Below are positions 1 to 4,159 of a DNA stretch of 5,045 nt, one piece after another. Origin of the DNA: Tissierellaceae bacterium. Lineage in GTDB: Bacteria; Bacillota; Clostridia; Tissierellales; Tissierellaceae. Position 1 is the stretch's first letter, and each line of letters opens with the position of its first letter. The DNA is taken from positions 1 through 5,045 of the forward strand of contig JALNZV010000058.1 of assembly GCA_023229175.1 (NCBI GenBank). Direction: 5' to 3'. The translations under genes were made by a program, and so were the position numbers. The notes under the pieces were generated by a model. It saw nothing but the letters and a program-made list of their open reading frames with translations, was not told the origin of the DNA and searched no databases.

Positions 1-1370
1 GCATCTTGAACATTATCTGCTTCTAAACCACTATTTGCATTATCATACCCTATCTCTGCTGCCTCTGTAGGAATATTAAGCCCGTCTATTAATCCTTTTA
101 ACTCCACTCCTTGATTAGCTGATAATACTTTTTTATCATCATCAGTTATTAAATCATCCACTATGTCATTACTATCCACAGGAGTATATCCTAATGCAGT
201 AGTAACGTCACTTGAAGTCATATTACTAAAGTCAGCATCTTCACCGTCCTCCCCGTCCTCGCCATCTTTTCCTGGGGGTCCTTGTATACTACCTACATTT
301 ACAAATTCTTCCTCAACCTCAGCCCAGACCCACAGGTCCCCGTCAATCAAATAAGCGTCCCCGGCCTCCCCTGTAGCGGGAAGTTCACTTATGTCACTTA
401 AAGTCCCTAAAATGCTCATCCCAGCTCCCGTCTCCCCTTTAGGTCCTTGACTACCCGTAAATGATTGTATTAGCCCCACATAATCAAATGCAAATCTGTG
501 AGTAGTATTACCCGCTGCAGGATGATAAAATCGTACAATAGCCTCCCCGTCCTCAATAAACCTGCTATCGTTCACAGGCAGGTCATAAAATAAAAATGAT
601 TTAGACATCTGAAAAAAGGTTAACTGCACGAAGTCCCCAGCTACATAGTCATAAAGCTGGATAAATAAATTATGCCCAGGCTGGTCACCATAATATCGTA
701 CATGAATACGAAGACGATTAAATCGCTCAACATTAGTAAAATTAAAGCGTATGTCACCCCCGGGAGTACCAGATACTTCCTTTATTAATAAAAAGTTCTC
801 AGTATACAGCTCATGCGTGTCCTCAAGAGTCCCCGAGTCCAATGCTCCTTTAATTAGCTGATAAGATGTAGCTACATTTAGCTCATCCTCCAAGTCCGGC
901 GGCTCCCCTTGAGGTCCTCTTAGTCCCTCCAGCTGTGACTCCGTAAAGTCCTCATATTTAAAGTCCTCACCTTTAGGTCCCCTTAGACTTTCCAACTGAG
1001 GCCCCGTAAAGTCCTCATACTTAAAGCTGTCACCTTTAGGCCCAGGCGGTCCTTGTATTCCCTGCTCACCTTGCTCCCCTGGCGGTCCTTGTAGTCCCAC
1101 AGGCCCTTGTATTCCTTGCTCCCCCTGAGGTCCTCGTAAACTCTCCAACTGTGGTCCTGTAAAGTCCTCATATTTAAAGTCCTCACCTTTAGGTCCTTGC
1201 TCCCCTTTAGGTCCCACAGGTCCTTGTAGACCATGTAGGTCTTTATTCCCTGACGGAGTGCCTACATAAAGTTCCGGTCGGGGAGTGTCAGTAGTGTAGC
1301 CAAGCTCCCCCACGTCCAGCTGGGGTATAGTAGCTTTAGGTCCCCTACGAATTAAAATTTTGTTACTCAT
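1..1370 (-). CDS. Collagen-like phage tail/receptor-binding protein, 3' end outside window
   Basis: The frame is open from ATG at 1370 to the left edge (456 full codons, no stop), so the C-terminus is missing. Residues 1-45 (MSNKILIRRGPKATIPQLDV, then GELGYTTDTPRPELYVGT) match the N-terminal domain of phage tropism-determinant and tail-fibre proteins (Mtd_N-like), which usually anchors the fibre. Residues 47-157 are Gly-X-Y collagen-like repeats interrupted three times by FKYEDFTxxQLExLRGP (about 66-81, 116-131, 138-152), a motif common in Firmicutes phage tail proteins. Residues 165-305 look like a beta-rich domain ending FAFDYVGLIQ. Residues 318-358 carry the ILGTLSDISELPATGEAGDA motif and a WVW stretch; a second Gly-X-Y run follows (363-378). 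Later come ALGYTPV (392-398), LSANQGVELKGLID (416-429) and YDNANSGLEADNVQD (442-456), all typical of tail fibres. Role: host adhesion, inferred. The start has GGAGG 4 bases upstream and overlaps the preceding stop (TAATG), suggesting translational coupling. Confidence 0.9.
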   Translation of the reverse strand, partial: MSNKILIRRGPKATIPQLDVGELGYTTDTPRPELYVGTPSGNKDLHGLQGPVGPKGEQGPKGEDFKYEDFTGPQLESLRGPQGEQGIQGPVGLQGPPGEQGEQGIQGPPGPKGDSFKYEDFTGPQLESLRGPKGEDFKYEDFTESQLEGLRGPQGEPPDLEDELNVATSYQLIKGALDSGTLEDTHELYTENFLLIKEVSGTPGGDIRFNFTNVERFNRLRIHVRYYGDQPGHNLFIQLYDYVAGDFVQLTFFQMSKSFLFYDLPVNDSRFIEDGEAIVRFYHPAAGNTTHRFAFDYVGLIQSFTGSQGPKGETGAGMSILGTLSDISELPATGEAGDAYLIDGDLWVWAEVEEEFVNVGSIQGPPGKDGEDGEDGEDADFSNMTSSDVTTALGYTPVDSNDIVDDLITDDDKKVLSANQGVELKGLIDGLNIPTEAAEIGYDNANSGLEADNVQD

Positions 1371-1882
1371 TATTCCTCCCCCTCCACAGGAATATCATTT
1401 TCCATTAATAATTTCTTTTCACTCTCAGATAATTCACTATCGCTAAATACAATACGCACCCCTGAGTCCCCTAAGTCAGCTTTTATCATTTGTGTAGGAT
1501 TAAACTTCTCAGGCCTACGAGCACGGAGCATAAATTGTAATAAACTATCCGATTTCTCTAAAGCTCGCCGATTAGCCTCTTGTTCCAATATGTCAGTATA
1601 TTGTTCTTCCATCTCATCAAATATTTCTTTAAATTTAGGTACATATTTTCTCCAATTATTAAAGTGTCTACGTTTGACTCCAGCTAAATTACAAGCAGTA
1701 CCTATTACCCCATACCTAATGTAGCCTAATAAAAAAACCTTCATCCTATTTTCCACATCTTTTAGTCCATTAGTTAAGGATAAGTCCCCTACATCTTCCT
1801 TTTTAAGATTTAGTTTAATAGTAACATTCGGTTTTCCGTCTTCTGTGGCAACATATTCAACAACTTCTTCCAAAACAGACAT
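1370..1882 (-). CDS. Terminase small subunit-like HTH phage protein
   Basis: This 170-residue protein has a helix-turn-helix-like segment at about 48-80 (VFLLGYIRYGVIGTACNLAG, then VKRRHFNNWRK) followed by a long charged helix (82-110) and SDSLLQFMLRARRPEKFNP (111-129). That order, HTH, acidic helix, then S-D-x-L-L-x-F-x-L-x-x-x-R-P-E-K-[YF], is characteristic of small terminase subunits and related phage HTH proteins of Firmicutes. Such proteins bind the phage packaging site and recruit the large terminase (family knowledge). The acidic C-terminus (SDSELSESEKKLL) could contact a partner, inferred. The start is supported by GGAGGTG at 1889-1895 with 6 bases of spacing, and by a perfect promoter upstream. 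No large terminase lies next to it; the following gene is a tail protein, which is unusual. It could instead be another phage HTH regulator of the same fold. Confidence 0.72.
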   Translation of the reverse strand: MSVLEEVVEYVATEDGKPNVTIKLNLKKEDVGDLSLTNGLKDVENRMKVFLLGYIRYGVIGTACNLAGVKRRHFNNWRKYVPKFKEIFDEMEEQYTDILEQEANRRALEKSDSLLQFMLRARRPEKFNPTQMIKADLGDSGVRIVFSDSELSESEKKLLMENDIPVEGEE

Positions 1883-1918
1883 TTATTTCACCTCCATTAG
1901 CTATACTTTATCACTTAC

Positions 1919-1947
1919 ATTATATCAATAATTAACAACTTTGTCAA
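1919..1947 (-). promoter_or_regulatory. Consensus sigma-A promoter for the terminase-like/tail operon
   Basis: Read on the minus strand, TTGACA (1947-1942) and TATAAT (1924-1919) are separated by exactly 17 bases, a perfect housekeeping promoter. Transcription should start near 1912, about 30 bases before the ATG at 1882. A late phage operon driven by an unmodified consensus promoter suggests no phage-specific late sigma factor is required here (inference). Confidence 0.88.
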
Positions 1948-1970
1948 TATATAATGGTAAAAAGTCCAAA

Positions 1971-2014
1971 TAAAAAAGCTCCCACAGGACTATTTATTGT
2001 TTTTCCCGTGGGAG
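1971..2014 (-). terminator. Rho-independent terminator after the 2068-2349 gene
   Basis: On the minus strand, CTCCCACGGG (2014-2005) pairs with CCTGTGGGAG (1988-1979) in a 10-bp stem with one G-U pair and a 16-base A-rich loop. C and six T (1978-1972) follow. It lies 53 bases past the stop of the gene at 2068-2349 and just before the next promoter, so it insulates the two minus-strand units. On the plus strand only three T follow the stem, so termination in that direction should be poor. Confidence 0.85.
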
Positions 2015-2067
2015 TTTAGTATAAAGGAGGACAATTAAATGAAATATGTCCTTTTACTGATTATGAC

Positions 2068-2349
2068 TTATTTATATTTTAAAAATTTTTTAATTCTATT
2101 ATGTTTCTCCTCTGTAGTGTGTCCGTCAAACTTTTCAATATGTTCAGGAATATGCCAAGACACTTGTCCCACAGGAAGCTCTATGAATACTACAGGCCAC
2201 ATAGGTTCATCTGCGTCTATTCTTATCCCACAGGGATACCCAATTTGAGCTGCTATCCCCAAAGCTTGGAGAATTTGGGGATTTCTTTTAGCATAGTTTG
2301 TGTCATTTTTCATTATCTCATATAGTAATAATTTTAATTTATCTATCAT
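2068..2349 (-). CDS. Small phage protein with DGHTTEEK motif, function unknown
   Basis: This 93-residue protein is preferred over the plus-strand frames covering the same bases. It has a good ribosome site (GGGAGG at 2362-2357, 7 bases from ATG), a terminator after its stop, and a familiar phage signature: YPCGIRIDADEPMWPVVFIE (38-57), then LPVGQVSWHIPEH (58-70), then FDGHTTEEKHNRIKKFL (74-90). The combination QVSWH-I-P plus [WF]DGHTTEEK recurs in uncharacterised phage and prophage proteins. I know of no assigned activity. The N-terminal 35 residues look helical and the middle beta-rich; there is no signal peptide or membrane segment. It forms its own unit, separate from the terminase-like gene. 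Confidence 0.85.
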   Translation of the reverse strand: MIDKLKLLLYEIMKNDTNYAKRNPQILQALGIAAQIGYPCGIRIDADEPMWPVVFIELPVGQVSWHIPEHIEKFDGHTTEEKHNRIKKFLKYK

Positions 2350-2380
2350 TTACATTCCTCCCGTTTTTAAAGATGGATTC

Positions 2381-2447
2381 TTATACATTTTAGTGTATAA
2401 TTATTATTAATATTTATTCAACTAAATGTATAACCATACAGATTATA
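2381..2447 (-). promoter_or_regulatory. Candidate promoter and inverted repeats upstream of the 2068-2349 gene
   Basis: On the minus strand TATAAT (2447-2442) is a consensus -10, but no convincing -35 lies 16-18 bases upstream. An alternative is TTGAAT (2421-2416) with TATACA (2399-2394) at 16 bases. Two inverted elements overlap these: TTATACA-N6-TGTATAA (2381-2400), and ACTAAATGTATAA (2421-2433), which is complementary, with one bulge, to TTATACATTTTAGT (2381-2394). They could be operators. Which promoter is used cannot be settled from the sequence. Confidence 0.4.
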
Positions 2448-2609
2448 TAATTTTCTTTATAAAAATTTTACCACAGAACCCTTTAGATGTCAACTGCATT
2501 TGGGACCTACGGGGTAGAGAAGGGTGTTTGTTAGGGGAGCTAATTCGTATGCTTAGGGGCTCTCCCTCTTAATATAAACCCGAACATGTGTTTGGGGGGA
2601 CGGTGGGCT
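2448..2609. other. Gene-free G-rich stretch left of the AG-void island
   Basis: No open frame here has a start and ribosome site. The plus strand carries G runs at 2502-2504, 2511-2514, 2522-2524, 2534-2537, 2556-2559 and 2594-2599, in contrast to the AT-rich sequence on both sides. Possible hairpins are GGGGAGC (2534-2540) with GCTCTCCC (2559-2566, one bulge) and CCCGAAC with GTTTGGG around 2579-2596. It lies between leftward packaging/tail genes and rightward genes, so a packaging or replication site is conceivable, but no known site is recognised. Confidence 0.4.
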
Positions 2610-2682
2610 TGGCATTATGGTAATTGGAATAATGGCATAATACCATGATTTTAAAATTAATTAAAATTATTCAATATTTATA

Positions 2683-2711
2683 TTGACATATCATAAAATG
2701 TATGATAACAT
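2683..2711 (+). promoter_or_regulatory. Promoter of the AG-void operon
   Basis: TTGACA (2683-2688) and TAACAT (2706-2711) are separated by 17 bases. The -35 is perfect and the -10 keeps the key first TA and last T. Transcription should begin near 2718, at the first G of a hairpin. Its use of TAACAT does not breach the island's AG/CT rule. Confidence 0.75.
2689..2707. promoter_or_regulatory. Operator-like palindrome between -35 and -10
   Basis: TATCATA (2689-2695) and TATGATA (2701-2707) form a perfect 7-bp-arm inverted repeat around AAATG. It fills the promoter spacer, so a bound dimer would block RNA polymerase. The first gene of the operon encodes a possible DNA-binding protein, so autorepression is plausible (inference). 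Confidence 0.55.
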
Positions 2712-2717
2712 AAATAT

Positions 2718-2736
2718 GGACGGCAACACGTCGTCC
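2718..2736 (+). promoter_or_regulatory. Hairpin at the predicted 5' end of the operon mRNA
   Basis: GGACGGC (2718-2724) pairs with GTCGTCC (2730-2736), 7 bp with one G-U, around the loop AACAC. It begins at the predicted transcription start and would form a 5'-terminal stem-loop, a known means of protecting Gram-positive mRNAs from 5'-end decay. It is followed by an A-rich leader, not a T run, so it is not a terminator. Confidence 0.5.
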
Positions 2737-2740
2737 AAAT

Positions 2741-2764
2741 AAAAAAATGAAATGGGGTAAAAAA
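2741..2764 (+). repeat. 24-base leader repeat, copy 1 (atypical ribosome site)
   Basis: Seven A, then TGAAATGGGGT, then six A occur here and again, identically, at 3133-3156 before the second gene of the island. The GGGG lies 9 bases before the ATG at 2767. GGGGT can pair with ACCTC of the 16S rRNA tail with one wobble, so this is probably a weak substitute ribosome site. The AAGGAGG used by all other genes in the window is impossible without AG. Confidence 0.7.
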
Positions 2765-2766
2765 CA

Positions 2767-3099
2767 ATGGCAACAAAACAAAACGACAAAACCAATGACA
2801 TCAAACACGTTGACGTATGTATGAACAAATTGAATCAATTATCATTGATTCAAACTAAACATTTGACCCGATTATTCGGATTCAATGACGGTGGGAAATA
2901 TTTGCGTCGCCATTTACGCAAACATTTCCATGCGAATCATGAACATTCCGACGTATGGGTGTGGCGACCCAATGATGTTCAATTAATTAAAATCGTCGAA
3001 TATTTCGTTGATGACGTACGAATATTCGACGACACAAAACGGTTAACGACCGGTTCATTAATTGCCGGTCATGACGTTGAAAAAATTACATTAAAATAA
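2767..3099 (+). CDS. Putative small DNA-binding protein of the AG-void island
   Basis: This basic, His-rich 110-residue protein matches no family I can name. Residues 26-54 (SLIQTKHLTRLFGFNDGGKY, then LRRHLRKHF) have the pattern helix, turn with a Gly, Arg/Lys-rich helix. They are followed by a Trp-rich strand VWVWRP (63-68) and the helix NDVQLIKIVEYF (69-80), a layout resembling small winged-helix DNA-binding domains (inference). The start at 2767 is chosen because GGGG stands 9 bases upstream, the same distance as for the alternative Met at 3159 in the next gene. No membrane segment or signal peptide is seen. Codon use is extreme: no AAG, GAG, CAG, CTN, AGN or TCT. The one CT of the island is in the Thr30 codon. 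A role as transcriptional regulator of its own operon, or as a phage accessory factor, is possible but unproven. Confidence 0.8.
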   Translation: MATKQNDKTNDIKHVDVCMNKLNQLSLIQTKHLTRLFGFNDGGKYLRRHLRKHFHANHEHSDVWVWRPNDVQLIKIVEYFVDDVRIFDDTKRLTTGSLIAGHDVEKITLK

Positions 3100-3129
3100 C
3101 ATGGAACGGGGTTTTACCCCGTCCATGTT
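3098..3129 (+). promoter_or_regulatory. Long intercistronic hairpin
   Basis: Starting in the stop codon of the first gene, AACATGGA plus CGGGGT (3098-3105, 3107-3112) pair with ACCCCG plus TCCATGTT (3116-3129). This is a 14-bp stem with one bulged A (3106) and a TTT loop. An A run follows, so it cannot be an intrinsic terminator on the plus strand. With the 2718 hairpin it sets up the same order, hairpin then A-rich leader then ATGGGGT, before each gene. It may control processing, stability or translation of the second gene. Confidence 0.65.
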
Positions 3130-3132
3130 AAA

Positions 3133-3156
3133 AAAAAAATGAAATGGGGTAAAAAA
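3133..3156 (+). repeat. 24-base leader repeat, copy 2, with possible MKWGKK leader peptide
   Basis: This is identical to 2741-2764. Here ATG at 3139 opens a six-codon frame (MKWGKK) whose TGA (3157-3159) overlaps the second possible start of the next gene as TGATG. Coupled re-initiation is possible. In copy 1 the same ATG (2747) opens a 25-codon frame that runs out of phase into the first gene, so a conserved leader peptide is doubtful and a ribosome-site role more likely. Confidence 0.65.
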
Positions 3157-3362
3157 TGATGAAATTGAAATTGACAACGAAACAAATAATAACGTCCATG
3201 TTATACGATATCATGGACGTCATGCAAAACACGGATGATGTATTAATCAATAAACATGACCGATTGTTATTAAACGTGTTAATATGGTACACCGAACATA
3301 ACATTGAAAATGTTATTTCGGATGGAATGGGTACAACGGTAATTCGATTACCGTTGGATTAA
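3156..3362 (+). CDS. Small protein of unknown function, AG-void island
   Basis: The protein has 68 residues from ATG at 3156, or 67 from the adjacent ATG at 3159; the latter keeps the 9-base distance from GGGG seen in the first gene. I do not recognise it. It looks mostly helical: LTTKQIITSMLYDIMDVMQN (6-25), then an acidic turn, then KHDRLLLNVLIWYTEH (33-48). A short end VISDGMGTTVIRLPL (53-67) could be a beta hairpin. There is no membrane segment or motif with catalytic residues. It contains no AG or CT at all in 207 bases. It is co-transcribed with the 110-residue protein and followed by two terminators, so the pair probably works together, for example as regulator plus effector or as partners in a complex (inference). 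Confidence 0.75.
   Translation: MMKLKLTTKQIITSMLYDIMDVMQNTDDVLINKHDRLLLNVLIWYTEHNIENVISDGMGTTVIRLPLD
3192..3220. repeat. Inverted repeat inside the second island gene
   Basis: ACGTCCATG (3192-3200) and CATGGACGT (3212-3220) are perfect 9-bp arms 11 bases apart. The left arm extends to CGTCCATGTTA, which also occurs in the right arm of the intercistronic hairpin (3120-3130). The shared word suggests alternative pairing between hairpin and coding region, or a common protein site. Confidence 0.5.
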
Positions 3363-3372
3363 AATCAATTAC

Positions 3373-3401
3373 GGGTGCGATATTCGCACCCATTTTTTTT
3401 T
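3373..3401 (+). terminator. Rho-independent terminator 1 of the AG-void operon
   Basis: GGGTGCGA (3373-3380) pairs with TCGCACCC (3384-3391) around TAT. One A and nine T follow. It begins 10 bases after the stop of the second gene and contains no AG or CT. Confidence 0.93.
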
Positions 3402-3451
3402 ATTTAATGTTATGGTATAAAACCATTGTAACCAAATAAAATCGTTTAAAT

Positions 3452-3477
3452 CGACGTTATTTAACGTCGGTTTTTTT
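3452..3477 (+). terminator. Rho-independent terminator 2 of the AG-void operon
   Basis: CGACGTT (3452-3458) pairs with AACGTCG (3463-3469) around ATTT; G and seven T follow. The upstream TTTAAAT and the T run can lengthen the stem. A second strong terminator within 80 bases of the first isolates the island from the rightward genes, a common design for phage morons. Confidence 0.85.
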
Positions 3478-3493
3478 ATTTCCCATTTTTAAA

Positions 3494-3780
3494 AGGAGGA
3501 GGAGCCGACGTCCATTTTTTTTTAGCGATTCAATCAGGCCTCCTCCTATGGAGCCTACGAATCATAGTAGACCTACTACTGCGGAGCCTACGAACCTCCC
3601 GAAGGGAGGAGAAGTCCTGGACCTACTACTAACACCTACTTTTACTCCTTCTTCTGTAGCTTATTAACGAGAGCTTGCACTGTGGAGCCTACCAGTAGCC
3701 CTCCTCCAAGCTCCCCCTCCCACAGCTAACACTGCTGTCTCCTTAGTTAGTAAAGTTTATCTTCATCATTGAACAAGTAT
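3494..3780. other. Gene-free AG/CT-rich stretch with short repeats and hairpins
   Basis: No convincing gene is seen. AGGAGGAGG plus CC (3494-3502, 3505-3506) can pair with GGCCTCCTCCT (3537-3547) in an 11-bp stem with a 2-base bulge around a loop holding a T run. CCTCCC-GAA-GGGAGG (3595-3609) is a perfect hairpin. GGAGCCTAC occurs three times (3550, 3583, 3684), the first two extended to GGAGCCTACGAA. GACCTACTACT occurs twice (3570, 3620). Bases switch from no AG to very many AG/CT within a few positions. It may be a decayed region, a structured RNA or a protein-binding array. The remaining bases to 3820 show nothing recognisable. Confidence 0.5.
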
Positions 3781-3823
3781 ATAAAGTCTGACTGTAATAA
3801 GTCCATAAAGTAAGGCAAGATTT

Positions 3824-3854
3824 TTGATACATTAAGTTGATAAAGTGATATAAT
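3824..3854 (+). promoter_or_regulatory. Extended -10 promoter for the right-arm genes
   Basis: TGATATAAT (3846-3854) is an extended -10 element (TG, one base, TATAAT). TTGATA (3824-3829) is a -35-like element at a long spacing of 19 bases, which an extended -10 can tolerate. Transcription should start near 3861, about 45 bases before the ATG at 3906. Confidence 0.65.
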
Positions 3855-3858
3855 ATAA

Positions 3859-3881
3859 TTATATACATATAATGTATATAA
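3859..3881. promoter_or_regulatory. Operator-like palindrome at the start site
   Basis: TTATATACAT (3859-3868) and ATGTATATAA (3872-3881) are perfect 10-bp arms around ATA. The palindrome covers the predicted transcription start, a typical repressor position. The sequence is very AT-rich, so chance plays a part, but arms of this length are notable. Confidence 0.5.
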
Positions 3882-3905
3882 AAAATGATTAAGGAGGGTT
3901 AAACA

Positions 3906-4112
3906 ATGACAAACAAAGAAGCAGTATTAAAAGGATTAGCTATAATGTCCATGAATTTCAATGAGGCACCAAACACAAAGGAGAAATTCATACGATTATT
4001 TACAGGTGAGGACACCGACCAACAACTACTTAAAGAACTAAACGAATTTATAAAAGTAGTTGAAGGAATTGTATACGATAATGACGGAGACTTTTTATTC
4101 TACAATTCCTAA
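3906..4112 (+). CDS. Small acidic phage protein, unknown
   Basis: This 68-residue acidic protein is not recognised. It looks helical throughout: EAVLKGLAIMSMNF (5-18), KEKFIRLF (25-32), DQQLLKELNEFIKVVEGIVY (38-57), then an acidic tail YDNDGDFLFYN. The start is clear: AAGGAGGG lies 8 bases before ATG. It is first in a rightward string of small genes under the 3849 promoter. Short acidic helical proteins of this kind are frequent in phage early regions. AG is used freely, unlike in the island just upstream. Confidence 0.8.
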   Translation: MTNKEAVLKGLAIMSMNFNEAPNTKEKFIRLFTGEDTDQQLLKELNEFIKVVEGIVYDNDGDFLFYNS

Positions 4113-4159
4113 ACTTAGAGGAGAGAGTCCAGGGAAATAAGATTAAGGAGGAAAACAAA

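Larger units (their letters stand above)
2610..3493. other. AG/CT-void island (accessory transcription unit)
   Basis: Reading every base, I find no AG and a single CT (2855-2856) in 884 bases. With roughly 36% GC (a hand estimate), about 50 AG and 40 CT would be expected from independent bases. GA and TC remain common. The depletion covers non-coding and coding DNA and codon junctions. In the two genes all Lys are AAA, Glu GAA, Gln CAA, Leu TTA/TTG, Arg CGN and stops TAA; no codon ending in A precedes one starting with G. The left limit is fuzzy: the last AG before it is at 2555, and CT occurs at 2608. The right limit is sharp: AGGAGGAGGAG starts at 3494. The genes on either side use AG normally, so the island is probably a separately acquired unit. 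Confidence 0.9.

Noticed and set aside
163..354. Plus-strand frame of 63 residues, Ser/Pro-rich
   Set aside because: It is antisense to Gly-X-Y collagen repeats, has no ribosome site and shows low-complexity shadow composition.
983..1234. Minus-strand frame of 83 residues rich in KDL and GSK
   Set aside because: It is a frame-shifted reading of the collagen-like gene; its repeats mirror the repeats of the real frame.
1..1370. Diversity-generating retroelement, suggested by the Mtd-like N-terminal domain
   Set aside because: No reverse transcriptase, template repeat or adenine-targeted variable repeat is visible in the window, and this N-terminal domain is widespread in ordinary tail fibres.
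2039..2248. Plus-strand frame of 69 residues with AAAGGAGG 8 bases before its ATG and a hydrophobic N-terminus
   Set aside because: It lies antisense to the 2068-2349 gene, which has a phage-family motif, its own ribosome site and a terminator. No plus-strand promoter is convincing, and the hydrophobic run reflects AT-rich antisense sequence. The ribosome site is good, so a small antisense peptide is not fully excluded.
2101..2325. Plus-strand frame of 74 residues
   Set aside because: It has no ribosome site and is antisense to the better supported minus-strand gene.
3098..3129. Intercistronic hairpin read as a terminator
   Set aside because: It is followed by A, not T, on the plus strand, and only a weak ATTTTAA follows on the minus strand, where there is no gene to end.
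3494..3780. CRISPR array or tRNA in the repeat-rich stretch
   Set aside because: The repeats are 9-12 bases with irregular spacing of 33-101 bases, and no cloverleaf or TTCGAATC-type T loop is present.
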